A stretch of DNA of 25,647 bases from Euglena gracilis (Eukaryota; Euglenozoa; Euglenophyceae; Euglenales; Euglenaceae), in NCBI GenBank assembly GCA_900893395.1, contig CAAHFI010776939.1, positions 1 to 25,647 of the forward strand, written 5' to 3'. The notes beneath the pieces were generated by a model, which had not been told where the DNA came from, ran no database searches, and saw only the letters and a program-made list of their open reading frames with translations. Shown piece after piece: positions 1-8,997 of this stretch. The position numbers and the translations under genes were made by a program. Position 1 is the stretch's first letter, and every line of letters starts with the position of its first letter.

Positions 1-19
1 GCTCTACCTGCAAGTTCCA

Positions 20-39
20 GTTCTCGGATTACCGAGAAC
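20..39. repeat. Perfect 8-bp-arm hairpin in gag region
   Basis: The arms GTTCTCGG (20-27) and CCGAGAAC (32-39) are perfectly complementary around the loop ATTA. It is the first of several strong short hairpins with an A/T-rich loop in this window. The function is unknown. Confidence 0.6.
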
Positions 40-445
40 CCTGTAATTTCAAGGCATTTTATGACAAAATGCTCACTGGTAATCAGGAAACCTTGCAGGA
101 ATTCTGCAAACAGCCTATTACGGCTTGAGGAATCGGTGAATCGGAATGCCCGATCCACCCAAGGTGAGATTACCAGGTTGGATGAGCGGATTTCCGCGTT
201 GTCGGATAAGCCACAACCCGGAAATTTGCCCGTGGGTACCACAACCGCGTTGTCGGATGACCCTGCACCGGTTGCACCCACTACCACACCAACCAAGGTG
301 ACACCACCTTTGCAGATCCTCTCAAGTGCTGTAAAAGCATTAATGGGACAACTCCAATTATTGGATGAGTCCCACGGGAAACTAGTCCGAGATGTCACCG
401 GAATTTCCGAAAGGATTCCGCACTTGGATGACTTTTCCGTTACGC

Positions 446-495
446 AAGCGTATTCGCGCTTTGGAGGATGAAGTTGACCGTATTTGCGGCCAACT
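446..495. repeat. Two adjacent hairpins with TATTNN loops
   Basis: The first hairpin is AAGCG (446-450), loop TATTCG (451-456), CGCTT (457-461). Thirty bases further on is a second: arms 472-480 and 487-495, nine bases each with one mismatch, around loop TATTTG (481-486). The shared loop type and close spacing suggest a repeated motif rather than chance. The function is unknown. Confidence 0.5.
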
Positions 496-1064
496 CCAAC
501 TCGTTGAGCATTTGGAGCAAAGTGTGCATGACTTGTCTGTCGTTTGGATAATGTGTCCAACCAACAGCGGGTTTCACACCACGATTCGGCAGTATGCATT
601 GCCGAAAATGTGTCGCGATTCCGCATTCCGCGGGTTGTACCACCATTGGCCTTGTCCACAACCCAAACCCAGTTTTCGGATGAATTTCCCATTACGGGAA
701 CCGAATTTTCGGAAAACACGGCGATTCCGCCAAGTCTCCATCAAGAAATCCATCATTCCATGCTTGTGCGTGGAATGAGCCAAACCCGTACACCGGGAGT
801 GGGTCATATGTTGCATGCGCGACATACCCCCACACCGGAGAGTCCCCTATTACGGGTGACCAACAGGGTTTGCGATCGGATTTCCGGTACCAGGATTCAC
901 CTTCACCAGAAATTTCGCGATTCCGACAAGAATCCGGAAAGGATACGCTTGGTGCTCGAGCGTACCCGGGCCCGAATCCACGGAATACCACCGAGGGTCA
1001 ACGGGTTCCTCAAAAGACTTCAAGGGCACCATCGCAATCGCGAACAAGGTGAAACCCCAATGGG

Positions 1065-2231
1065 ATGGTGATCCAACCACTGGAGACAGTTTTTCCGGGA
1101 CTGGAGTACTACTGGGCATTGAAAGGGCCAACCCAGGACACAAACCCGGAGGTGATCAAGATGGAGTTCATCGATTGCCTCCCAAGGGATGAGAAGGAGC
1201 GCGCGCGACAACTCGTCATTCGCTACCGCGTTTCCTTGATGACCTGGTGGAGCAATACGCTTCCACCAGTTCAAGTTTGGTCGCAGGATTACCTGGAGAC
1301 CAAGTGGCGACAATGCGCCCCACCCGATCGCAAGTGGAAGTCCATTGACCTTTGGTATGCCAAATGGTTGGGACTTGCCTCTGAAGTGGATGAGCTGAGT
1401 GAAAAGCAAATGCGTGAACAGTTTGACGCTGTTCTCATGCATTTCACGCCTAGCCTCATCAAGGATATCCATCGTGAGGAGCTAGCGGATCATCCAATGA
1501 CTCTTGACCAACGCTGGAATTACGTTTCCAAGCAGTTGAAGCTATCACAGCTTCTTGGTCAAATTCAATCCGCGTATAACGCACACCCAACCGCTGGATT
1601 ACCGGCTGGTTCGGTGAACGCATTGCAAAAATCACTGGTTTCACCCACTCCACCAACCACGGGATCGAAAACGCGATATCCGCGTTCTTCGCATCAATCC
1701 ACGGACAAATTGTGCTTTTTGTGCAATAACCCGGGACATATGTCTCGTGATTGTCCGAATCCTGATGCGCGAAGGCGTATCTTGAGTCCGCGAGGATCGA
1801 CCTCATCACGAGGTTCGGGTTCCTCTGGATTTTCACGCCAGTCGGGCAATTCACGGTCATCGGGTCCCCGTTCCGGCGGTATTAGCCCCCGGTTCCCGTT
1901 CCGCGATGAGCGGAAACACGGTACCCCTCGGGGTAGGTCACCCGGTGCCCCTGCCAAGAAGCGTGATTCATATCGCGAGGCATCGCGATTCATTTGGCGA
2001 AGCGGATCATCCTCTTCGTCAACTTCATCGGGAGAACCCCGATACACGAGTCCTGGTCAACGGAATGCCCGTTCACCACGGCGGTTTGACGGTAAATCGG
2101 GAAACCGATCACCCCGCCATTCTGAATCTCGTCACAAATCTCGTTGTTCACTGTGCGGATTGAGTGATCACCACTCATCCCTATGCCCAGGGTCTCGTTC
2201 CCCCGGCCAAGCCACCGCCATCGCGGTATGA
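1065..2231 (+). CDS. Gag-like nucleocapsid protein with two CCHC zinc knuckles (retroelement fossil)
   Basis: Open frame of 388 codons starting at the first ATG of its frame. Residues 1-170 are rich in Trp, Leu and charged residues, as in the helical capsid region of retrotransposon Gag proteins. Residues 217-230 form a zinc knuckle, C-x2-C-x4-H-x4-C (Cys217, Cys220, His225, Cys230; nt 1713-1754). Residues 361-374 form a second one with the same spacing (Cys361, Cys364, His369, Cys374; nt 2145-2186). The roughly 130 residues between them are a Ser/Arg/Gly/Pro-rich basic linker full of SR and RS pairs, likely disordered and RNA-binding. In this family the protein packages element RNA into particles in the cytoplasm. 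Two knuckles so far apart are unusual, since tandem knuckles normally lie within about 10 residues. Belonging to a retroelement is inferred from the domain order; no homology search was possible. Confidence 0.7.
   Translation: MVIQPLETVFPGLEYYWALKGPTQDTNPEVIKMEFIDCLPRDEKERARQLVIRYRVSLMTWWSNTLPPVQVWSQDYLETKWRQCAPPDRKWKSIDLWYAKWLGLASEVDELSEKQMREQFDAVLMHFTPSLIKDIHREELADHPMTLDQRWNYVSKQLKLSQLLGQIQSAYNAHPTAGLPAGSVNALQKSLVSPTPPTTGSKTRYPRSSHQSTDKLCFLCNNPGHMSRDCPNPDARRRILSPRGSTSSRGSGSSGFSRQSGNSRSSGPRSGGISPRFPFRDERKHGTPRGRSPGAPAKKRDSYREASRFIWRSGSSSSSTSSGEPRYTSPGQRNARSPRRFDGKSGNRSPRHSESRHKSRCSLCGLSDHHSSLCPGSRSPGQATAIAV
1244..1269. repeat. Ten-base-pair hairpin inside the Gag frame
   Basis: The arms CTGGTGGAGC (1244-1253) and GCTTCCACCAG (1259-1269) pair over 10 bp with one bulged T, around loop AATAC. 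It lies within the capsid-like coding part and encodes around Trp-Ser-Asn-Thr-Leu-Pro-Pro. It could be an RNA structure of the element, such as a packaging signal, but this is only a suggestion. Confidence 0.5.
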
Positions 2232-2786
2232 ATCGCGGTGACAACGGTCACTCCTCCAACCGCCATAAAGTCGGTTTCAAGTTATCTTGTTTGGAGGAGG
2301 AAACCCCGGCTTCTGGCAGGGAGGGGGATGAGACTTTGGACGCGGATTTCAACGGGCCCCGCATGGCGGTGCGCACGTTGACCTCCGCGTATACCTCCAA
2401 AAGGCCCGCTGCCGGCTATTTGGCCGGTTCGGACCTGGAGTGAGGGAGCCCGAAGTCCGAAGGGTCAGACTCTGGGCTGATGAGCAGGTGGAGGTAGGAC
2501 GTCATGAACCCTCCCCCTCTTGTCCATCAGTCTTTTGGGTTAGTACCCGGAAAATTTTCGGCCTCCACCCACACTCCCCAATTTCCGCTGGGAAAGTTGA
2601 GCAAAGACAGAAAGGGTCAAGGAGAACTTGGCAAGAAATCGAATTTTGAGCCCGACCTTGCACTGTCCCCAACCCCACGAAACTAGCTCTCCAAGCGGAA
2701 ACACTTTTCCAAAATTTACACAATTTTTTTAACCCAACGTGTAAAAATTCATTTTTCACGCCCAATATTTTTCTTATACACCCCCC
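2232..2786. other. No recognisable gene; flank after Gag
   Basis: No recognisable domain is encoded here. Short open stretches (for example 2183-2443 and 2440-2649) have no family hallmarks and are probably incidental. Two hairpins stand out. Arms 2412-2416 and 2423-2427 (CCGGC/GCCGG) surround the loop TATTTG. Arms 2428-2434 and 2455-2461 (TTCGGAC/GTCCGAA) surround a 20-base loop. The half-site ATCGCG, frequent up to 2237, is absent from here until array A. Confidence 0.5.
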
Positions 2787-2853
2787 TTGTGTGTAGGTGA
2801 TTGGGACGCATTTTGGACAGTGTCCTACCCATCAGTCCCAACACCATACACAA
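2787..2853. repeat. Long imperfect inverted repeat with an inner palindrome
   Basis: The left arm 2787-2807 and the right arm 2835-2853 pair over about 18 bp, with small bulges; the inner seven pairs (TTGGGAC 2801-2807 with GTCCCAA 2835-2841) are perfect. The loop contains a second palindrome, GGACA-G-TGTCC (2815-2825). The transcript would form a large two-level hairpin. It may be a structured RNA, a terminator-like stem or the remnant of a small inverted-repeat element. Confidence 0.65.
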
Positions 2854-3303
2854 CCCGCACCTGGCTAAAATTTTCGGGGTACTGGGTTCGGTTTCACAAC
2901 ATTCTTGGTGTTGACGTAAGTTTGGGATAGCCCTGTTACGTCAGTACCAGCTGGCAGTGGATACCCACTCCTGCTGTTTGCACACAACTCCATTCTCTTC
3001 ATTGGCCCCCTAAACCCCCCATCACCTGTGGCGTCAACCGCGACGACCACCAATTTTTCCACACCGTTTTCCAAAACTTTTACCCCGTTTTCAACTACAC
3101 CTACCAACGTTTTCTACACCGGGTGTACCGAGAAAGTTACCCCCCTGCCCAACGGCACACCAACTTTCGTTCCCCAGGAGGCAGGGCAAGCGAGTAGCGG
3201 TACACCTCCCACGTTTCACTGGGTTCCAAGACGAAAGCCCAATGGCCAGAAGTACGTACGGTGTCGAGTAGTCGCCCAGCTGCACAAACACCCCGTTTTC
3301 CAC

Positions 3304-3330
3304 CAGATGTGTCGATTTCAGACACATCTG
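3304..3330. repeat. Perfect 10-bp inverted repeat, 7-base loop
   Basis: CAGATGTGTC (3304-3313) pairs perfectly with GACACATCTG (3321-3330) around GATTTCA. Ten perfect pairs with so short a loop are not expected by chance in this length of DNA. The function is unknown. Confidence 0.7.
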
Positions 3331-3654
3331 TACACCCCCCAGCAGCTACAAATGCGCATCCCCATTTTTACACACACACACCCCACCAGACCGACATGCG
3401 CACCCAGGACAACTACTCTGACACTCCCAACCAATGTGTGCACTCAAGGAGAATTTCCGCTTTGCCATGTTTCATTTCTGCATGTTCAGTTCAAAAAACG
3501 ACACTAACCCTGATTTTGCGCACAAACAACACTTGGTTACGGTTTGCAATGCGCAACCGTACATCAAGTACTCCAACAACGAGGTGTTGCCTTGTTGTTT
3601 GGGAAGCGCAAAATCTGTTTCACACACCTTCCACACCTCCATCTGGAACGATAG

Positions 3655-3674
3655 GAATGGGTATGTACCCATTC
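3655..3674. repeat. Near-perfect 20-bp palindrome just before satellite array A
   Basis: GAATGGGTA (3655-3663) and TACCCATTC (3666-3674) are perfectly complementary around TG. The palindrome ends about 16 bp before the first satellite-like base. It could be a recombination- or replication-prone site that marks the array edge, or a protein-binding dyad. Confidence 0.7.
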
Positions 3675-3689
3675 AGGCCAAAACACTTG

Positions 3690-6600
3690 AAAAAAATTTT
3701 CAGATCCGCGAATGTCGCGATCTGAATCGCGGAAATCGCGATCGGAATCATGATTACCATGATTTCCGTCGCATTTCCCGCGAAAATTTTTCAGATTCGC
3801 GAATGTCGCGATCTGAATCGCGGAAATCGCGATCGGAATCATGATTACCATGATTTCCGTCGCATTTCCCGCGAAAATTTTTCAGATCGCGAATGTCGCG
3901 ATCTGAATCGCGGAAATCGCGATCGGAATCATGATTACCATGATTTCCGTCGCATTTCCCGCGAAAATTTTTCAGATCGCGAATGTCGCGATCTGAATCG
4001 CGGAAATCGCGATCGGAATCATGATTACCATGATTTCCGTCGCATTTCCCGCGAAAATTTTTCAGATCGCGAATGTCGCGATCTGAATCGCGGAAATCGC
4101 GATCGGAATCATGATTACCATGATTTCCGTCGCATTTCCCGCGAAAATTTTTCAGATCGCGAATGTCGCGATCTGAATCGCGGAAATCGCGATCGGAATC
4201 ATGATTACCATGATTTCCGTCGCATTTCCCGCGAAAATTTTTCAGATCGCGAATGTCGCGATCTGAATCGCGGAAATCGCGATCGGAATCATGATTACCA
4301 TGATTTCCGTCGCATTTCCCGCGAAAATTTTTCAGATTCGCGAATGTCGCGATCTGAATCGCGGAAATCGCGATCGGAATCATGATTACCATGATTTCCG
4401 TCGCATTTCCCGCGAAAATTTTTCAGATCGCGAATGTCGCGATCTGAATCGCGGAAATCGCGATCGGAATCATGATTACCATGATTTCCGTCGCATTTCC
4501 CGCGAAAATTTTTCAGATCGCGAATGTCGCGATCTGAATCGCGGAAATCGCGATCGGAATCATGATTACCATGATTTCCGTCGCATTTCCCGCGAAAATT
4601 TTTCAGATTCGCGAATGTCGCGATCTGAATCGCGGAAATCGCGATCGGAATCATGATTACCATGATTTCCGTCGCATTTCCCGCGAAAATTTTTCAGATC
4701 GCGAATGTCGCGATCTGAATCGCGGAAATCGCGATCGGAATCATGATTACCATGATTTCCGTCGCATTTCCCGCGAAAATTTTTCAGATCGCGAATGTCG
4801 CGATCTGAATCGCGGAAATCGCGATCGGAATCATGATTACCATGATTTCCGTCGCATTTCCCGCGAAAATTTTTCAGATTCGCGAATGTCGCGATCTGAA
4901 TCGCGGAAATCGCGATCGGAATCATGATTACCATGATTTCCGTCGCATTTCCCGCGAAAATTTTTCAGATCGCGAATGTCGCGATCTGAATCGCGGAAAT
5001 CGCGATCGGAATCATGATTACCATGATTTCCGTCGCATTTCCCGCGAAAATTTTTCAGATCGCGAATGTCGCGATCTGAATCGCGGAAATCGCGATCGGA
5101 ATCATGATTACCATGATTTCCGTCGCATTTCCCGCGAAAATTTTTCAGATTCGCGAATGTCGCGATCTGAATCGCGGAAATCGCGATCGGAATCATGATT
5201 ACCATGATTTCCGTCGCATTTCCCGCGAAAATTTTTCAGATTCGCGAATGTCGCGATCTGAATCGCGGAAATCGCGATCGGAATCATGATTACCATGATT
5301 TCCGTCGCATTTCCCGCGAAAATTTTTCAGATCGCGAATGTCGCGATCTGAATCGCGGAAATCGCGATCGGAATCATGATTACCATGATTTCCGTCGCAT
5401 TTCCCGCGAAAATTTTTCAGATCGCGAATGTCGCGATCTGAATCGCGGAAATCGCGATCGGAATCATGATTACCATGATTTCCGTCGCATTTCCCGCGAA
5501 AATTTTTCAGATCGCGAATGTCGCGATCTGAATCGCGGAAATCGCGATCGGAATCATGATTACCATGATTTCCGTCGCATTTCCCGCGAAAATTTTTCAG
5601 ATCGCGAATGTCGCGATCTGAATCGCGGAAATCGCGATCGGAATCATGATTACCATGATTTCCGTCGCATTTCCCGCGAAAATTTTTCAGATCGCGAATG
5701 TCGCGATCTGAATCGCGGAAATCGCGATCGGAATCATGATTACCATGATTTCCGTCGCATTTCCCGCGAAAATTTTTCAGATCGCGAATGTCGCGATCTG
5801 AATCGCGGAAATCGCGATCGGAATCATGATTACCATGATTTCCGTCGCATTTCCCGCGAAAATTTTTCAGATCGCGAATGTCGCGATCTGAATCGCGGAA
5901 ATCGCGATCGGAATCATGATTACCATGATTTCCGTCGCATTTCCCGCGAAAATTTTTCAGATTCGCGAATGTCGCGATCTGAATCGCGGAAATCGCGATC
6001 GGAATCATGATTACCATGATTTCCGTCGCATTTCCCGCGAAAATTTTTCAGATCGCGAATGTCGCGATCTGAATCGCGGAAATCGCGATCGGAATCATGA
6101 TTACCATGATTTCCGTCGCATTTCCCGCGAAAATTTTTCAGATCGCGAATGTCGCGATCTGAATCGCGGAAATCGCGATCGGAATCATGATTACCATGAT
6201 TTCCGTCGCATTTCCCGCGAAAATTTTTCAGATCCGCGAATGTCGCGATCTGAATCGCGGAAATCGCGATCGGAATCATGATTACCATGATTTCCGTCGC
6301 ATTTCCCGCGAAAATTTTTCAGATCGCGAATGTCGCGATCTGAATCGCGGAAATCGCGATCGGAATCATGATTACCATGATTTCCGTCGCATTTCCCGCG
6401 AAAATTTTTCAGATCCGCGAATGTCGCGATCTGAATCGCGGAAATCGCGATCGGAATCATGATTACCATGATTTCCGTCGCATTTCCCGCGAAAATTTTT
6501 CAGATCGCGAATGTCGCGATCTGAATCGCGGAAATCGCGATCGGAATCATGATTACCATGATTTCCGTCGCATTTCCCGCGAAAATTTTTCAGATTCGCG

Positions 6601-7581
6601 AATGTCGCGATCTGAATCGCGGAAATCGCGATCGGAATCATGATTACCATGATTTCCGTCGCATTTCCCGCGAAAATTTTTCAGATTCGCGAATGTCGCG
6701 ATCTGAATCGCGGAAATCGCGATCGGAATCATGATTACCATGATTTCCGTCGCATTTCCCGCGAAAATTTTTCAGATCGCGAATGTCGCGATCTGAATCG
6801 CGGAAATCGCGATCGGAATCATGATTACCATGATTTCCGTCGCATTTCCCGCGAAAATTTTTCAGATTCGCGAATGTCGCGATCTGAATCGCGGAAATCG
6901 CGATCGGAATCATGATTACCATGATTTCCGTCGCATTTCCCGCGAAAATTTTTCAGATCCGCGAATGTCGCGATCTGAATCGCGGAAATCGCGATCGGAA
7001 TCATGATTACCATGATTTCCGTCGCATTTCCCGCGAAAATTTTTCAGATCCGCGAATGTCGCGATCTGAATCGCGGAAATCGCGATCGGAATCATGATTA
7101 CCATGATTTCCGTCGCATTTCCCGCGAAAATTTTTCAGATTCGCGAATGTCGCGATCTGAATCGCGGAAATCGCGATCGGAATCATGATTACCATGATTT
7201 CCGTCGCATTTCCCGCGAAAATTTTTCAGATCGCGAATGTCGCGATCTGAATCGCGGAAATCGCGATCGGAATCATGATTACCATGATTTCCGTCGCATT
7301 TCCCGCGAAAATTTTTCAGATTCGCGAATGTCGCGATCTGAATCGCGGAAATCGCGATCGGAATCATGATTACCATGATTTCCGTCGCATTTCCGCGAAA
7401 ATTTTTCAGATTCGCGAATGTCGCGATCTGAATCGCGAAATCGCGATCGGAATCATGATTACCATGATTTCCGTCGCATTTCCGCGAAAATTTTTCAGAT
7501 TCGCGAATGGCGATCTGAATCGCGAAATCGCGATCGGAATCATGATTACCATGATTTCCGTCGATTTCTGCTAATTTTTTA
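3690..7581. repeat. Satellite array A, 90-bp unit, about 42 regular copies
   Basis: The array is head-to-tail. Taking each unit from CAG, copies run from 3701 to 7495 (42 units), followed by one decaying copy to about 7581. The basic unit is exactly 90 bp; 91-bp versions carry one extra T (13 units) or C (5 units) after CAGAT. Apart from that site the interior copies look identical; single-base losses appear only in the last two regular units, and the left edge enters through an A-run. Each unit carries four 17-bp dyads (ATCGCG-N5-CGCGAT type) spaced 21 bp, has 47 percent GC and 13 CpG. Long open frames on both strands here are a by-product of a period divisible by three. Confidence 0.97.
4333..5145. 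repeat. Higher-order repeat: three 271-bp triplets
   Basis: The order of unit types is T-form, basic, basic, repeated three times, with T-form units starting at 4333, 4604, 4875 and again at 5146. Each period is 91+90+90 = 271 bp. This is a small higher-order repeat within array A, best explained by unequal exchange of a three-unit block. Confidence 0.85.
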
Positions 7582-7680
7582 GATACGCGAATATGCGATC
7601 TGAGTCGCGGAAAAAACGATGGGAATCATGATAACCATGATTTCTGTCACATTTCCGGCTGCAAATTTCTCCGATCCTCG
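7582..7680. repeat. Decayed satellite copy at the left edge of spacer U1
   Basis: This stretch still aligns with the 90-bp unit: it keeps a diverged first half (GCGATCTGAGTCGCGG), GGAATCATGATAACCATGAT, and a diverged TTTCC...CAAATTTCTCCGATC tail. The array therefore grades into spacer U rather than ending abruptly. The same decayed copy, further shortened, precedes U2, so the transition is older than the U duplication. Confidence 0.8.
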
Positions 7681-8026
7681 GTATCCACCGACAGGTGGAG
7701 ACGTAGGATGTGCTCAGGAGGAAGGCGAGAACGTGGAGGATATCCTCTACGCTGCTCTGCCCACTTCTGTACAGCCTCGACCAGACGAAGCCCCACAGGG
7801 GATATACCTGTGGCTGCAACGCCTGTGCCGACGGCTGAAACCCATGCCGATGTGGCTGGTATGGTTGTCGACGATACCCTCGAGGAACCTGCCAGTCCAC
7901 AGCACGCTCCTCATTACGGGGACGTGCGCTGGGCCCTGTGGTCACCAGCATTACTGCCGTGGCTGCTGCAGTGACACGCTGCTGCAGTCTGGGTCCAGAA
8001 TGCCCTGCCCAGCCCAGGCTCCGTGA
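7619..8026 (+). CDS. Unrecognised open frame at the start of U1 (doubtful)
   Basis: An open frame of 135 codons whose first ATG lies in the decayed satellite copy. Residues from about 20 read acidic and protein-like (GGDVGCAQEEGENVEDILYA), and the last third is Cys/Gly-rich. No domain is recognised. The same bases in U2 are identical from 7644 on, but the satellite-derived start is lost there, so U2 has only the downstream part from a GTG at 19788 to 20081. Because both copies are so recent, their identity is no evidence of selection. An overlapping Pro/Thr/Ala-rich frame at 7708-7974 is equally plausible. It may be a fragment of an older gene or chance. Confidence 0.2.
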   Translation: MGIMITMISVTFPAANFSDPRYPPTGGDVGCAQEEGENVEDILYAALPTSVQPRPDEAPQGIYLWLQRLCRRLKPMPMWLVWLSTIPSRNLPVHSTLLITGTCAGPCGHQHYCRGCCSDTLLQSGSRMPCPAQAP

Positions 8027-8117
8027 AGACACGGACGACGAAGCTGGCTGCTGACAGGCAGCAGAAAGGGACACTGAGTCAGCAGACTCAGCCCAGCCTC
8101 GTTTAGGATGAGCGAGT

Positions 8118-8237
8118 ATCAGGTATTCGCCTGATTCCGTGGTATATACCACTCCTCAGGGCAGAATTTCTGTCCTCTACCCTGTTCGGGTATTCGCCCG
8201 AGCAGCTATTCCGAAGACCCTTTGCGGTATTATCCGC
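8118..8237. repeat. Cluster of four hairpins with TATT/TATA loops in U1
   Basis: Hairpin 1 (8118-8135) has ATCAGG/CCTGAT arms and loop TATTCG. Hairpin 2 (8139-8152) is the perfect palindrome GTGGTATATACCAC. Hairpin 3 (8182-8205) has nine-base arms with one G-T wobble and loop TATTCG. Hairpin 4 (8224-8237) has GCGG/CCGC arms and loop TATTAT. All share the core GGTAT-N4-CC. The short palindrome CAGAA-T-TTCTG (8162-8172) lies between. The cluster is repeated exactly in U2 at 20173-20292. Confidence 0.75.
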
Positions 8238-8294
8238 CATTAAGTCCTACCCGGGATTCTGCCAGGTGCAGGATTCCGTGCGCATGCATGCACA

Positions 8295-8315
8295 CCCCTC
8301 TCCCCTCTCCCCTCT
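8295..8315 (+). repeat. Three tandem CCCCTCT heptamers in U1
   Basis: Three perfect copies of CCCCTCT, followed by the palindrome CTCGCGAG (8314-8321). The U2 copy lies at 20350-20370. A polypyrimidine tract of C and T runs follows near 8355-8380. Confidence 0.85.
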
Positions 8316-8705
8316 CGCGAGCGTGACACGCACAGCGCACAGGGCCGAAGGCCTACTTTTCTTTTCCTTTTCTTTTCGCCGTTTGAGGCCTTAAGGCTGC
8401 CAGACAGCACAACTTTTTCTTGGCCTAAGCCAAACCACCCACTCCTCTCTACTTTCCCCCGGGGCAAAATGCTGTCGCCGGCAGTTGGTTTTGTAGAGTA
8501 GGACTTTCCTTTTGCGTGGTCAGGTTTGACTGGCCATGCTCCCTGCCCAGGTTTGACTGGTCAGGTGCCCCCCTCCTTCCACACCCTCCCCATGGGTTTT
8601 CCTGGAATGCCCATGGACCCTACCCCAAGTGCCTTTGGCACACCCAAACTGGGTGGATGGGTTTGCTGAGCAAGGAAACCTGCCAGCCCCATTTTCCCCA
8701 GCGGG

Positions 8706-8720
8706 CTATAATATACTATA
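8706..8720 (+). promoter_or_regulatory. Possible TATA-type element in U1
   Basis: CTATAATATACTATA is the only strong TATA-like stretch in the otherwise GC-rich middle of U1; it is repeated at 20761-20775 in U2. It is compatible with a core promoter, for example of a transcript reading to the right into the satellite, but no initiator or downstream gene supports this. Confidence 0.2.
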
Positions 8721-8997
8721 CCCATAAGCCTAGCAAAATAGGTGAAACCGTTTTGCGCGTTTTGGCTTTTTGGGTCCCCTCCTTTCCGCCCCCCCCTCTT
8801 TTTGAGTGGACCCCTGTGCGACGGAAAGGGACCCTGTGGATGCGCCAGGGTGCACCTCCCACAGACCAGGTCTGTGTCCGAAATCCCTGTGGCCAGAATG
8901 CCTGGTCCAAAGGGGAAATCGGGCATAGCCCTGGGAGGGGGATGTGTACCAGGCGTATGCTTCTGTCCACTTCCGTTGAGGAAGTTAGGATGGAAGC

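Larger units (their letters stand above)
1..2244 (+). mobile_element. Gag region of an LTR-retrotransposon-like element, broken and incomplete
   Basis: This is a fossil of an LTR-retrotransposon-like element, running in from beyond the left edge of the window. The parts visible are an upstream stretch that translates to Gag-like, partly coiled-coil peptide (about 60-540), a poorly conserved middle, and a clean downstream open frame with a capsid-like region and two CCHC zinc knuckles. No protease, reverse transcriptase, RNase H or integrase is recognisable downstream, and no LTR pair was identified, so age cannot be dated from LTR divergence. The upstream part appears broken, with roughly two or three interruptions; the element as a whole is not intact. 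The family (Ty3-like, Copia-like or other) cannot be set from Gag alone, and a LINE first-ORF protein with zinc knuckles is a less likely alternative. Confidence 0.65.
3028..3725 (+). other. Pro/Thr/His-rich open stretch, unrecognised
   Basis: Translation gives Thr-, Pro-, Phe- and His-rich low-complexity peptide with no motif I recognise. The open frame 3028-3507 begins at GTG rather than ATG, so as a eukaryotic gene it has no convincing start. The last part runs into array A. The DNA is C/A-rich with many CACACCC runs, and that composition alone may keep frames open. It could be a degraded piece of the neighbouring retroelement, an exon fragment or non-coding DNA. I do not assign a function. 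Confidence 0.2.

Noticed and set aside
2420-2440. tRNA-type internal promoter (GGTTCGGACC resembling a B box)
   Set aside because: No A box at the right distance and no tRNA-like fold nearby.
8240-8467. Minus-strand Lys/Arg/Gly-rich open frame in U1 and U2
   Set aside because: It is the complement of pyrimidine tracts and the CCCCTCT repeat, with no domain.
8561-8926. Minus-strand open frame of 121 codons in U1
   Set aside because: No recognisable motif; the near-identical U2 does not keep the same frame, and composition (C-rich complement) explains it.
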